From: Niastella soli | GTDB lineage: Bacteria > Bacteroidota > Bacteroidia > Chitinophagales > Chitinophagaceae | Length of the DNA: 64,000 nt | Reading direction: 5' to 3' | Assembly: GCF_017742245.1 (NCBI RefSeq) | Contig: NZ_JAGHKO010000010.1 | Span: 62,001-126,000 of the forward strand | Shown: positions 9,827 through 17,261 of the stretch, in pieces | Position numbering within the stretch: position 1 is the first letter of the stretch | Layout: the number at the start of each line of letters is the position of its first letter | Made by a program: the position numbers and the translations under genes | Notes under the pieces: generated by a model | Database searches by the model: none | Told to the model about the DNA's origin: nothing | Seen by the model: the letters and a program-made list of their open reading frames with translations, nothing else

Positions 9827-10864
9827 TTACAGCGGGCAATTCTCATGATAGTTCACCATTTCAATAGGTGTTCTTTCCATAACATACCCCTCATAGCGTA
9901 CCAGAATGTCGTCCAGCACGGCCAGGATGGCTTCCGGCTCTGTATGCGTCATTAGTGCAGTACGGAACTCTTTAATGCCCGGGAGCCCCTTAAGGTACCT
10001 CAGGTAATGCCCGCGCATGGAATAGATACCCGCAACAGGTCCCTTCCATTGCAGGGATTTTTGCAGTTGTTGTTTACAAACATCAACCCGCTCCACTACA
10101 GTAGGGGCCGGTAATAATTCGCCTGTATCCAGGTAATGCCTGATCTCCCTGAACAACCAGGGATACCCGATAACCGCCCGGCCTATCATGATGCCATCAA
10201 CCCCATAGCGGTTTTTGTATTCGAGGGCTTTTTGCGGACTATTAATATCCCCATTCCCAAAAACAGGAATATGTATGCGTGGATTGTTCTTTACTTTGGC
10301 AATAAGGCTCCAGTCGGCTTCGCCTTTGTACAACTGACAACGGGTACGCCCATGGATGGTGAGGGCTTTGATCCCAACGTCCTGCAAGCGCTCGGCCACC
10401 TCTTCAATATTTTTGGAAGCATCGTCCCAACCCAGGCGGGTTTTTACTGTCACCGGCAGATTGGTTGATTTTACGCAGGCCTCGGTCAAACGCACCATCA
10501 GGTCAACATCCCTTAACACGCCGGCACCGGCGCCCTGGGCCACGATCCCTTTTACGGGACAGCCAAAATTAATATCCAGCAGTTCAGGTTGCGTTACGTC
10601 CACGATCTTTGCGGCCATGGCCAGTCGTTCTTCATCGCCGCCAAACAGTTGAATCCCAGTAGGTCGCTCTTCGTCATATATATCCAGTTTCCGGCGGCAC
10701 CGGATGGCATCGCGGATCAGCCCTTCACTGGAAATGAATTCAGTAAATACCAGGTCGGCCCCATTGCGTTTACAAACCACCCGGAAAGGCGGGTCGCTCA
10801 CATCCTCCATGGGGGCGAGTAACAATGGAAAATCAGGGAGTTGTATATTTCCTATCTGCAACAT
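9827..10864 (-). CDS. dusB: tRNA-dihydrouridine synthase DusB
   Basis: This FMN-dependent enzyme reduces uridine to dihydrouridine in the tRNA D-loop. Visible signatures are the N-terminal LLAPMEDVSDPPFR, the active-site Cys in INFGCPVKGI, the HGRTRCQLYKGEADW stretch and IMIGRAVIGYPWLF near the C-terminal end of the FMN barrel. At 345 residues it matches DusB length. The ATG at 10864 was chosen over a TTG seven codons upstream because MLQIGNIQL starts the conserved fold. It converges with the GAF gene and is divergent from tag. Confidence 0.93.
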   Translation of the reverse strand: MLQIGNIQLPDFPLLLAPMEDVSDPPFRVVCKRNGADLVFTEFISSEGLIRDAIRCRRKLDIYDEERPTGIQLFGGDEERLAMAAKIVDVTQPELLDINFGCPVKGIVAQGAGAGVLRDVDLMVRLTEACVKSTNLPVTVKTRLGWDDASKNIEEVAERLQDVGIKALTIHGRTRCQLYKGEADWSLIAKVKNNPRIHIPVFGNGDINSPQKALEYKNRYGVDGIMIGRAVIGYPWLFREIRHYLDTGELLPAPTVVERVDVCKQQLQKSLQWKGPVAGIYSMRGHYLRYLKGLPGIKEFRTALMTHTEPEAILAVLDDILVRYEGYVMERTPIEMVNYHENCPL

Positions 10865-11083
10865 TCGGGTGCAAAATTGCAGCAAAAAGCCGGGCGAAGC
10901 AAAATAAAGGTAACCCGCTACACAGTTATTGGTAAAAAGGCACGGTTTTTCGCCTAAATACCTACTGTCAATATTTTGAAAGACCTGCCTAAAACGCCCA
11001 TAATTTAAATATCAGAGTCAAAATTGAAATACCCAATGCTCAAAATTTATAAAAAATAGAACGTACGAGCAGTTTCAAATATC

Positions 11084-11115
11084 AAATAGACTACCCAGCC
11101 GGGCGGTCTATTTTT
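11084..11115 (+). terminator. Terminator-like hairpin with T run in a divergent spacer
   Basis: The arms AAATAGACTACCC and GGGCGGTCTATTT pair around AGCC with a two-base internal mismatch and run into TTTTTG. It lies 32 bp before tag, where no plus-strand gene lies upstream. It may be an attenuator in a tag leader or the end of an unannotated small RNA from 10865-11083. The string TATTTTTG (11109-11116) also fits the -7 promoter consensus, so the two readings compete. Confidence 0.45.
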
Positions 11116-11147
11116 GTAATATCTTTAGGCAATTATAATCTATACAC

Positions 11148-11699
11148 ATGTCTTATTGTAGCGTAATTCCTTCTATGGAAGAACCCCGGCGCAGCCTGCA
11201 CAAGAACTATCATGATAAACACTATGGCTTTCCTATTCACGATGACGATGAGTTGTTTGGCCGTTTGATCATGGAGATCAACCAGGCAGGTTTAAGCTGG
11301 GAAACCATTTTGAAAAAAGAGGAATCCTTCCGCAAAGCTTATAGCAATTTCAATATTAAAAAAGTAGCGGCGTATAAGGAGTCAGACAGAGAACGGCTGA
11401 TGAACGATGCAGGCATTATTCGCAATAAACTGAAGATAAATGCCGCTATAGAAAATGCCAAAGCCATTCTAACCCTGCAAAAAGAATTTGGTTCATTTGA
11501 GAACTGGCTTCAGCAGCAGCACCCCAAAACAAAAGAAGAATGGGTAAAACTGTTTAAAAAGACATTTAAATTCACCGGTGGGGAAATAGTAAATGAATTT
11601 TTAATGAGTACCGGTTATCTGCCGGGGGCGCACGCTCCCTCCTGCCCCGTTTATAACACCGTGCTGAAGAAAAAACCACTGTGGGCTAAGAAATCGTGA
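11148..11699 (+). CDS. tag: DNA-3-methyladenine glycosylase I
   Basis: Tag removes 3-methyladenine from alkylated DNA. The 183-residue product has Cys4 near the N-terminus and His/Cys in YLPGAHAPSCPVY, which fit the HxxxC zinc-ligand pattern of the family. NYHDKHYGFPIHDDDELFGRL, GLSWETILKKEESFRKAYSNF and the NRLKI-like NKLKINAAIENA segment are also typical. Length matches the usual 180-190. It is divergent from dusB. Directly after the stop come three degenerate heptamers (11702-11722). Confidence 0.92.
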   Translation: MSYCSVIPSMEEPRRSLHKNYHDKHYGFPIHDDDELFGRLIMEINQAGLSWETILKKEESFRKAYSNFNIKKVAAYKESDRERLMNDAGIIRNKLKINAAIENAKAILTLQKEFGSFENWLQQQHPKTKEEWVKLFKKTFKFTGGEIVNEFLMSTGYLPGAHAPSCPVYNTVLKKKPLWAKKS

Positions 11700-11917
11700 A
11701 TCGGCAATCCGCAATCGGCAATCTTAAAAGTAAGAATCTTTAGAATTAATAGGAAGGCGGATCATCACGTGATACGCAAAGCGTGAAACGAGAAACGGGA
11801 AATGTGAAATAGAACCAGGGGCCTCTCACTGCGTTCGATACAATTGCGCCTTCGCTTCGCTCAGGAAAAAGCTCGCGATTGTTTAGATTACTAACTATCT
11901 TGCGCCGCCCAAAAATC
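11700..11917. repeat. Spacer with heptamers and GC-rich palindrome debris
   Basis: Three heptamers (CGGCAAT, CCGCAAT, CGGCAAT; 11702-11722) follow the tag stop codon. Around 11846-11864 lies GCGCCTTCGCTTCGCTCAGG, whose reverse complement recurs near 12662-12677. No gene is seen here. Confidence 0.6.
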
Positions 11918-12036
11918 ACTGCCGACTGCCGACTGCCGACTGCCGACTGCCGACTGCCGACTGCCGACTGCCGACTGCCGACTGCCGACTGCCGACTGCC
12001 GACTGCCGACTGCCGACTGCCGACTGCCGACTGCCG
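11918..12036. repeat. Perfect 7-bp tandem array, ACTGCCG x17
   Basis: Seventeen uninterrupted copies of ACTGCCG. The array ends one base before the stop codon of the converging DinB gene, so it forms the 3' flank of that transcript. Both strands stay open through it only because the unit has no stop in some frames; the apparent SRQSAVG repeat protein is not a gene. Confidence 0.97.
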
Positions 12037-12037
12037 T

Positions 12038-12559
12038 CTACCCCGCCAGCAAGCCAAAATCAAGCCGCTTATCTACAACGCGTTTTAACATACTTATCTG
12101 GCCGCAATGCCATAGGGTGTGCTGAATGTTCCATTCTAATGCCTCCCCTTTGTTTTTAGCAATGGGATGCGCAGGTTGAACCGGCTCCAGCGCTGCTTCC
12201 AGATCGGCAGGGGATAGTGATTGTATAACCTCCAGGGACCGTTGCTGCATAAACAGCAAATGATCGGATAATTGTTCGGGGTTGAACTTTCCTTTCGCAT
12301 TGACCGGAGCCGCCGTGGTAAACAACTGGCCATATTCCTTTAACGACACTTGCTGCAACACCTCCTTTTGGTGGCCTACGATCACCATGATGGAATGATA
12401 ATAGAAGCTGACAATAAGATGCCCTGTTTGCCAGGTAATGTTTGACTCCATTATGTCCGGCGTGGTATCCCATTTTTGATGGGGAATAGAAAGCAATAAT
12501 TTATTCGCCCACGCATAGGCGCTTTCGGTTTGCTTTGCCAGGAAGGTTATTTGGTTCAT
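12038..12559 (-). CDS. DinB family protein
   Basis: The 173-residue protein shows the four-helix DinB/YfiT fold. The N-terminal helix carries [13 protein letters not shown], the second helix WQTGHLIVS supplies one metal-ligand His, and the C-terminal [19 protein letters not shown] supplies the HxxxH pair. Members bind a divalent metal and act in thiol transfer or stress responses; the substrate here is unknown. Its 3' end abuts the 17-copy heptamer array. A second DinB protein lies at 32109-32615. Confidence 0.8.
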   Translation of the reverse strand: MNQITFLAKQTESAYAWANKLLLSIPHQKWDTTPDIMESNITWQTGHLIVSFYYHSIMVIVGHQKEVLQQVSLKEYGQLFTTAAPVNAKGKFNPEQLSDHLLFMQQRSLEVIQSLSPADLEAALEPVQPAHPIAKNKGEALEWNIQHTLWHCGQISMLKRVVDKRLDFGLLAG

Positions 12560-12612
12560 TTATCAAAACTAGCGGGTACCGGCTACACATTCATTGACCT
12601 ACATCAAGAACG

Positions 12613-12725
12613 CTGCCTGCTGCCGTTTCTCTGCCTCTCTGCCTTCTGCCCATCAACGGACCTGAGCGAAGCGAAGGTCCAGTCTGCCTTCTGCCTTCTG
12701 CCCTCTGCCTGCTGCCCTCTGCCTT
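12613..12725. repeat. Degenerate CTGCCTT-type heptamers with an inserted palindrome
   Basis: Variants of CTGCCTT/CTGCCCT/CTGCCTG recur between 12613 and 12725. They are interrupted by a GC-rich block with CTGAGCGAAGCGAAGG (12662-12677), the reverse complement of bases near 11848-11863. The array ends against the 3' end of the Crp/Fnr gene. Confidence 0.75.
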
Positions 12726-13325
12726 TTATATACTCATTTTCTTTCTGATCCGGCTTATGGTTTCCGGTGTTACATTCAGGTAAGAAGCAATGAGGTATTG
12801 CGGAATCCGCTGGGCCAGGTCGCGCCGTTGAACAAGCAGTTGCTGATAACGTTGCTGGGCATCATCCAGCAGCATTGATTTCAACCGGTCGTGCAGCTGG
12901 AGAAACAACCGTTCATTCATTGTCCTGCTCAAGGATTCAATAAAAGGATGGACAATGGCGAGCGTCTGCAGTTTCTCTTTGGTTATCACATATAGGGTTG
13001 TATCTTCTAAACAGCGGATCTCTTTTTCAGAAGGTGTGTTGGTTACAAAACTATAGTAATCGGAAATAAAGTTACCTTCATGCGCAAACTCAAAAACCAC
13101 CTCCTCTCCCTCTTTATTATAAACGCATTTCATCAGACCATGTTCTATCAGTCCTACCTTGTTGCAAACCTGTCCTTCGGCTACAAATACGTCATTCTTT
13201 TTTAATACTGTTTGGGAGAACTGTGACAGGAACAACTCCGCATCCTGCGGGCTTAAATGGAACAGGGTGGCGATGTGGTTTGTAAGTGATTTCAAGTGAT
13301 TGTCTTTACTTCTATCAATTTGCAA
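12726..13325 (-). CDS. Crp/Fnr family transcriptional regulator
   Basis: Residues about 15-130 are a cyclic-nucleotide-binding jelly roll (VFVAEGQVCNKVGLIEHGLMK and EVVFEFAHEGNFISDYYSF), and residues about 145-199 a winged helix ending IASYLNVTPETISRIRKKMS, the recognition helix. No FNR-type cysteine cluster is seen, so the signal is not an iron-sulfur centre. No ATG fits the N-terminus. The first in-frame start is TTG at 13325; a TTG at 13295 would give LKSLTNHIATLF, closer to the usual family start. An inverted repeat 17 bp upstream may be its operator. Confidence 0.82.
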   Translation of the reverse strand: MQIDRSKDNHLKSLTNHIATLFHLSPQDAELFLSQFSQTVLKKNDVFVAEGQVCNKVGLIEHGLMKCVYNKEGEEVVFEFAHEGNFISDYYSFVTNTPSEKEIRCLEDTTLYVITKEKLQTLAIVHPFIESLSRTMNERLFLQLHDRLKSMLLDDAQQRYQQLLVQRRDLAQRIPQYLIASYLNVTPETISRIRKKMSI

Positions 13326-13341
13326 ATAAATGTCCGACTTA

Positions 13342-13360
13342 ACAAATGTTAATTATTTGT
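13342..13360. promoter_or_regulatory. Inverted repeat ACAAAT-N7-ATTTGT, possible operator
   Basis: Perfect 6-bp arms lie in the short spacer between the Crp/Fnr gene and the divergent DUF4160 gene. The location suits autoregulation by the Crp/Fnr protein; this is inferred from position only, and short A+T-rich dyads also arise by chance. Confidence 0.35.
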
Positions 13361-13421
13361 AATATTTTCCCTATATTTAACAGATAGGAATTATCCACTT
13401 TTAGCAGTAAATTTGAATTTG

Positions 13422-13661
13422 ATGCCTACTTTGTTGAACTTACATGGCATACGGTTTTTCTTCTATAGCAATGAAAACAACGAACCAATTCACGTTCATG
13501 TAACAAAAGGTAATGCTAATGGGAAAATCTGGCTAGAGCCATTACTAGAAGTAGAATATCTTTTAGGTTTTACTAACTCAGAACAAAAAATTATTATAGA
13601 GGCGGTTCAAGAACATTGTGAATATTTTAAAAAGAAATGGAATGAATACTTCAGGAAATAA
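13422..13661 (+). CDS. DUF4160 domain protein
   Basis: The 79-residue product matches DUF4160: MPTLLNLHGIRFFFYSNE, then PIHVHVTKGNANGKIWLEP and the C-terminal helix EHCEYFKKKWNEYF. The ATG at 13422 was preferred to TTG at 13413 because MPTL is the family start. A TAAATTTG box (13408-13415) ends only 6 bp before this ATG, so the message may be nearly leaderless. It overlaps the DUF2442 gene downstream. DUF4160 and DUF2442 genes often sit together and have been suggested to form toxin-antitoxin-like pairs; the biochemistry is unknown. Confidence 0.85.
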   Translation: MPTLLNLHGIRFFFYSNENNEPIHVHVTKGNANGKIWLEPLLEVEYLLGFTNSEQKIIIEAVQEHCEYFKKKWNEYFRK

Positions 13662-13965
13662 CCAATTTGATGCTATAGACAACATGATCTTTACTGAAGG
13701 ATTACGCATACAGGCTGTAGATATTCATCCCGAATTGGACTTGATCACTATCTATTTAAATACAAAAGCTGTATTAAGCCAATACATATCTGCCCATAAA
13801 CAATTAAAAGAAGCGGATAAATCGCAATTACTACGATACGAATTAATTGGCGGGGGAACAGGTATCCATTGGCCTTTATTAGATGAAGATTTGAGTTTAA
13901 AAGGTTTTTTACAGGACGAACTTAGAAAAATGGTAAAAAGAGATAAGGGGTCTATTGCAGCATGA
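13642..13965 (+). CDS. DUF2442 domain protein
   Basis: The 107-residue product shows the DUF2442 pattern: short strands (RIQAVDIHPELDLITIYLNT) followed by GGGTGIHWPLLDEDLSLKGFL. The ATG at 13642 overlaps the last 20 bp of the DUF4160 gene, which implies translational coupling. An earlier ATG at 13618 would add eight residues not expected in the family. It forms a two-gene unit with DUF4160, and a broken RelE/ParE-like gene follows on the opposite strand. Confidence 0.82.
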   Translation: MNTSGNNQFDAIDNMIFTEGLRIQAVDIHPELDLITIYLNTKAVLSQYISAHKQLKEADKSQLLRYELIGGGTGIHWPLLDEDLSLKGFLQDELRKMVKRDKGSIAA

Positions 13966-14049
13966 TGATTGCCCATACAACTATAAGACATAAAAAAAGC
14001 CACTACTGATGCAATAGCCTTTCAAAATAACTTACTTCTTGTATTTAGA

Positions 14050-14244
14050 TCAGTATTTTGGCTTTCTACTTATGCGTCTTACCGCGTTAATTTTTATAAC
14101 ATCTTCTTCACTTTCATATACAACCAGATAAGGGAAACGGTTTATTCGCAACCTCCTGAACCGATCATTTATTGAAGTATAATGTAAAGGATGCCCCGAC
14201 AGGAATTTACCAGCAGTCTCCAATTCTGATATAAGATACATCAT
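14050..14244 (-). pseudogene. RelE/ParE-type toxin remnant (C-terminal half)
   Basis: The 64-codon frame encodes HPLHYTSINDRFRRLRINRF followed by PYLVVYESEEDVIKINAVRR, the C-terminal half of a RelE/ParE toxin. These toxins are normally about 95 residues, so the N-terminal helices are missing. In-frame stops lie 6 bp and 15 bp upstream of the ATG. No antitoxin gene flanks it: the next gene upstream starts an unrelated amidase. A decayed toxin is the simplest reading; a short functional variant is possible. Confidence 0.6.
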
Positions 14245-14298
14245 GGAGTTTCAATAGACTCAAGGGTGAATTGCGATTATCATGTTTTGATCACCAAA

Positions 14299-15363
14299 TT
14301 ATTGAGCATCTAATCGGGCAAATTGGAATGGTTGGGCAACCTTAAAATTCATTGAACATTCACCCGAATAGTTTTCATTATTAGCCAGGCTCAGTTTCAT
14401 TACCTTACCTTTTTCACTAAAGTCTATTTTGTTGAATTCAACCCAAACAACATTAGGGTTTAATACGTTGTCAAAGTAATAAACAAGATTCTTTTGGTCT
14501 GCAACTGTCCTCCAGCGGGTAGAAGAAATATTTGGTTCGGTTTTGGAAGATATCCCTAAGGGAACAGAGCAGTTTCTTATTACGCCAAACACACTTGCAA
14601 GCGCTACTCTTGTATTATCTGTTTTCGGTATAGCGTCAATATAATAGGATGCTCTCACAAATCTATCGGCAGCCCGATTTGTCCCAGGAAGCATAATAGT
14701 TCCCGGAATACCTTTCCAGTAAGTATTGATTGCCATCTGCTCTTCAAAAATAGGAGAATTGGTCATTGTCACATAAGACCTGTCATGATGAATGGCTAGT
14801 TTGCCATTAATATATTCAAATATGGCATTGTCTCCTGTTGCATCAGAAAGCGAAAGGTGTACGGTGGCGAAAATATCTGTTCCAGGAATGTGGGAAGAGA
14901 CAACTACAAATTCCTCTTTTTGGAGATAAGCAACAGCTTCTTCAACTGTTGCAAAGTTATCTAACGCATATTGCAACCAAATTGATATGCTAAGTCCGGG
15001 TTTATCTTTGTCTTTGACAAATTTGGGATAAACAGATTCTGTCAGCCATAAGAGGTTACCCACCAAACCCTTTTCATTCATTCCGTCTGAGGAAGCAATA
15101 TCCCAGGAGCTTGTAATAACGCTTCCATATTTTGACTTCCATTTTACTGAAGTGGTACCAGCCTCACCATTTCTTACAATTCCTCTTGGGAATATCCACA
15201 GGTTGGCAGGGATATCACTTTTCCAATCCATAGAGCGGGCAGTAATAATTGTACCATTCAGCCCCTCGTAAACAACACGTGTACAAGCATAAATAACAAT
15301 TGAGTATAAAAGACTGCCTAATAAAATTACCGCTACCACTATTTTTAAGAGGTTTTTGTTCAT
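14299..15363 (-). CDS. Linear amide C-N hydrolase, choloylglycine hydrolase family
   Basis: The 354-residue protein has an N-terminal hydrophobic signal (about 1-26) ending directly before Cys27 in YACTRVVYEG. In this Ntn-hydrolase family the Cys freed by processing is the nucleophile. ITARSMDWKSD (Arg and Asp near the nucleophile), VTMTNSPIFEEQ with the catalytic Asn region, and the later SSTRWRTVADQKN match penicillin V acylase/bile salt hydrolase-like enzymes. It would cleave an amide bond in the periplasm; the substrate (N-acyl amino acid, homoserine lactone or bile salt) cannot be read from sequence. It is an isolated gene, divergent from the yceI cluster. Confidence 0.87.
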   Translation of the reverse strand: MNKNLLKIVVAVILLGSLLYSIVIYACTRVVYEGLNGTIITARSMDWKSDIPANLWIFPRGIVRNGEAGTTSVKWKSKYGSVITSSWDIASSDGMNEKGLVGNLLWLTESVYPKFVKDKDKPGLSISIWLQYALDNFATVEEAVAYLQKEEFVVVSSHIPGTDIFATVHLSLSDATGDNAIFEYINGKLAIHHDRSYVTMTNSPIFEEQMAINTYWKGIPGTIMLPGTNRAADRFVRASYYIDAIPKTDNTRVALASVFGVIRNCSVPLGISSKTEPNISSTRWRTVADQKNLVYYFDNVLNPNVVWVEFNKIDFSEKGKVMKLSLANNENYSGECSMNFKVAQPFQFARLDAQ

Positions 15364-15646
15364 TCTATAAACTTTTTAAAGTTCTATTTCCGGAGCTCTG
15401 TGAAGCGGGCACCCTCTCTCCCAATACGATCAATATTGGGCGTTTTGTATCCCATAATATCCATATTGTATGCTTTTATATTGAACCATCCTATATCATC
15501 ACTCATAATAAAGAGGATGTTGGGTTGTTATTTTGATCTATCATTTACTTTGTATAAGTTTTTATACTTTATGGGACACTTTGGAAAGAGATGATCAGCC
15601 AAATTGTATGAAAATTATTTTGGGCCAGGTCCATCCTTTATGAAAA

Positions 15647-15662
15647 TGTGATCTACATCACA
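15647..15662. promoter_or_regulatory. CRP-type dyad TGTGA-N6-TCACA, perfect
   Basis: TGTGATCTACATCACA is an exact match to the enterobacterial CRP core and is preceded by AAAA. It lies 94 bp before the yceI start. A Crp/Fnr regulator of this organism is the likely ligand; which one is not known. Confidence 0.65.
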
Positions 15663-15683
15663 ATGCACTGGTTTTCATCTGAA

Positions 15684-15699
15684 TGTGATCTGCCTCACG
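15684..15699. promoter_or_regulatory. Second CRP-type dyad, one mismatch
   Basis: TGTGATCTGCCTCACG matches TGTGA-N6-TCACA except for the last base. Its centre is 37 bp from the first site, and about 43 bp upstream of a start site placed just after CACCTTTG, a class-II-like position (inference). Confidence 0.55.
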
Positions 15700-15755
15700 C
15701 AATCACACCGCTAAACTGTTGCACCTTTGTGTGGTAATTAAAAACACACAAACAA

Positions 15756-16274
15756 ATGAAAAATCAGAATTTTGAAATTGCAGTTGCGCAGAGCAACATT
15801 GACTGGACAGGTAGAAAAGTAACCGGCGCACATTGGGGAACCATCGGCGTTAAACAAGGTAACCTTTCAGTAAGTGATGGTAAATTAACAGGTGGTCAAT
15901 TTATCATAGACACTGCTTCCATTAAGATCCTGGACGTAGCCGATCCCGCTACCAATACTCAGTTTTATGGCCACCTGGCTTCAGATGACTTCTTTTCAAT
16001 CGATCAGTACCCCGAAGCCAATTTTGAGATCACTTCTGTAAACAACAACCAGGTTACCGGAAACCTGACCATTAAAGGTATTACCCATGCTATTAGTTTC
16101 GATGCTAATGTGAGCATTACTGGTGATACACTTACAGCCTCTGGTAAAATTGTGGTTGACCGTACCAAATATGGTATCAAATTCCGTTCAGGCAACTTCT
16201 TTACCAACCTGGGCGACACCCTTATCTACAATGATTTCGATTTAAATGTAAACATCACTGCAAAAGCTGCCTAA
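15756..16274 (+). CDS. YceI family lipocalin-like protein
   Basis: The 172-residue product is a YceI beta-barrel: IDWTGRKVTGAHWGTI at the start, GGQFIIDTASIKILD, HLASDDFFSIDQYPEANFEI and the closing GIKFRSGNFFTNLGD. The family binds amphiphilic molecules such as polyisoprenoids. No signal peptide is visible, so this is a cytoplasmic version. It leads a run of four plus-strand genes (yceI, tautomerase, SDR, NTF2-ABM) with short gaps. Two CRP-type dyads sit upstream. A role in handling a lipid quinone or related electrophile fits the context but is an inference. Confidence 0.88.
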   Translation: MKNQNFEIAVAQSNIDWTGRKVTGAHWGTIGVKQGNLSVSDGKLTGGQFIIDTASIKILDVADPATNTQFYGHLASDDFFSIDQYPEANFEITSVNNNQVTGNLTIKGITHAISFDANVSITGDTLTASGKIVVDRTKYGIKFRSGNFFTNLGDTLIYNDFDLNVNITAKAA

Positions 16275-16287
16275 CAGCGGCTTTTGC
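16260..16287 (+). terminator. Hairpin across the yceI stop codon, possible attenuator
   Basis: GCAAAAGCTGC and GCGGCTTTTGC pair with one internal mismatch around CTAACA, which contains the yceI stop. No T run follows, so partial termination or mRNA end protection inside the operon is more likely than a full stop. Confidence 0.45.
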
Positions 16288-16301
16288 CAAAACATAGTTT
16301 T

Positions 16302-16520
16302 ATGCCATTCGTTAAAATTTTATTTACCCGTGAAGGCGTTACACGCGAACAAAAACGACAACTCATTAAAGGTGTGACCGATGTGATCACCAACGTATTG
16401 AACAAAGACCCACACCTTACGCATATTGCTATTGAAGAAGTAGACACAGACAATTGGGGCTATGCAGGTGAACAAACATCCATATTACGTGAACAAGGCT
16501 TAACTGCCGATAAAAAATAA
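16302..16520 (+). CDS. 4-oxalocrotonate tautomerase-like protein
   Basis: The 72-residue product begins MPFVKILFTREGVTREQKRQ. After Met removal the N-terminal Pro is the catalytic base of the tautomerase superfamily. The ATG at 16302 was chosen over TTG at 16284 because only this start exposes that Pro. The C-terminal IAIEEVDTDNWGYAGE fits the 4-OT strand with its aromatic residue. It would catalyse keto-enol tautomerisation of a small 2-oxo acid or similar compound. It is the second gene of the yceI cluster, 5 bp before the SDR gene. Confidence 0.87.
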   Translation: MPFVKILFTREGVTREQKRQLIKGVTDVITNVLNKDPHLTHIAIEEVDTDNWGYAGEQTSILREQGLTADKK

Positions 16521-16525
16521 AGAAG

Positions 16526-17260
16526 ATGAAAAAGCAAACTATCATTATAACAGGCGCCTCTTCGGGAATAGGTAAAGAAGCAGCCAGATATTTTTTGGAC
16601 AGAGGTGATAATGTGGTGATCAATTCAACCACAAAAGAGAAATTGGAAAAGGCATACCAGGAACTGGGCGCAGGCCCTAACCTGGCCATGGTTGCCGGTG
16701 ATGTAAGTAAAAAAGCAACAGGCGAAAAGCTGGTGGCAACTGCTGTGGAAAAATTTGGCTCGGCTGATGTGCTGGTGAACAATGCCGGTATTTTTGAAAC
16801 CAAACCTTTTCTGGAAGTTGATGAGGCTTACCTCGACCGCTTTTTAACAACCAATCTGAAAGGGACCTTCTTCACCACTCAGACAGTTATACCACAGATG
16901 CTTAAACAGCAGGGTGGTATAGTGATCAATATAGGAACACCGCTCGTTTATCATGCTTTAGGTGGCGTACCCGCTACAGCGGCCATATCAAGCAAGGGAG
17001 CTATTCATGCCCTGACCTTGCACCTCGCGGCTGAATTTGGTAAAAAGAATATCCGGGTAAATACGATTGCTCCTGGCATCATTAGAACGCCCATGCATGG
17101 CGATCGCGTGGATTCATTGGCCAGATTGAACCTGATGAACCAGGTTGGAGAATCGGTAGCTGTAGCAGAAATGATCTACACCGTGGCAAAAAGTAATTTC
17201 ATCTCAGGTGCTATTATTAACATAGACGGGGGCGCAGGCGCCGGTCATAATCTCAATTAA
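16526..17260 (+). CDS. SDR family oxidoreductase lacking the catalytic Tyr
   Basis: The 244-residue protein has a complete Rossmann fold: TGASSGIGKEA (NAD(P)-binding loop), NNAG at 85-88, and the C-terminal GAIINIDGGAGAGHN. The usual YxxxK catalytic pair is altered: Lys157 is present in ISSKGA, but the Tyr position is Ala153, and the upstream active-site Ser region reads INIGTP. The enzyme may therefore bind a nucleotide without normal dehydrogenase activity or use another residue. It lies between the tautomerase and the NTF2-ABM gene with gaps of 5 and 1 bp, so it is cotranscribed. Confidence 0.85.
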   Translation: MKKQTIIITGASSGIGKEAARYFLDRGDNVVINSTTKEKLEKAYQELGAGPNLAMVAGDVSKKATGEKLVATAVEKFGSADVLVNNAGIFETKPFLEVDEAYLDRFLTTNLKGTFFTTQTVIPQMLKQQGGIVINIGTPLVYHALGGVPATAAISSKGAIHALTLHLAAEFGKKNIRVNTIAPGIIRTPMHGDRVDSLARLNLMNQVGESVAVAEMIYTVAKSNFISGAIINIDGGAGAGHNLN

Positions 17261-17261
17261 C

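Larger units (their letters stand above)
15364..15755. other. Divergent regulatory spacer ahead of yceI
   Basis: The 392-bp spacer holds two CRP-type dyads (15647-15662 and 15684-15699) and, further downstream, the string CACCTTTG (15721-15728), one base off the TAnnTTTG box. Short open frames at 15300-15594 overlap the amidase gene and are not convincing. Confidence 0.6.

Noticed and set aside
11746-12088. Repeat proteins on both strands across the ACTGCCG array
   Set aside because: The frames are open only because the heptamer contains no stop; they encode monotonous SRQSAVG or LPTADCR repeats and overlap the DinB gene.
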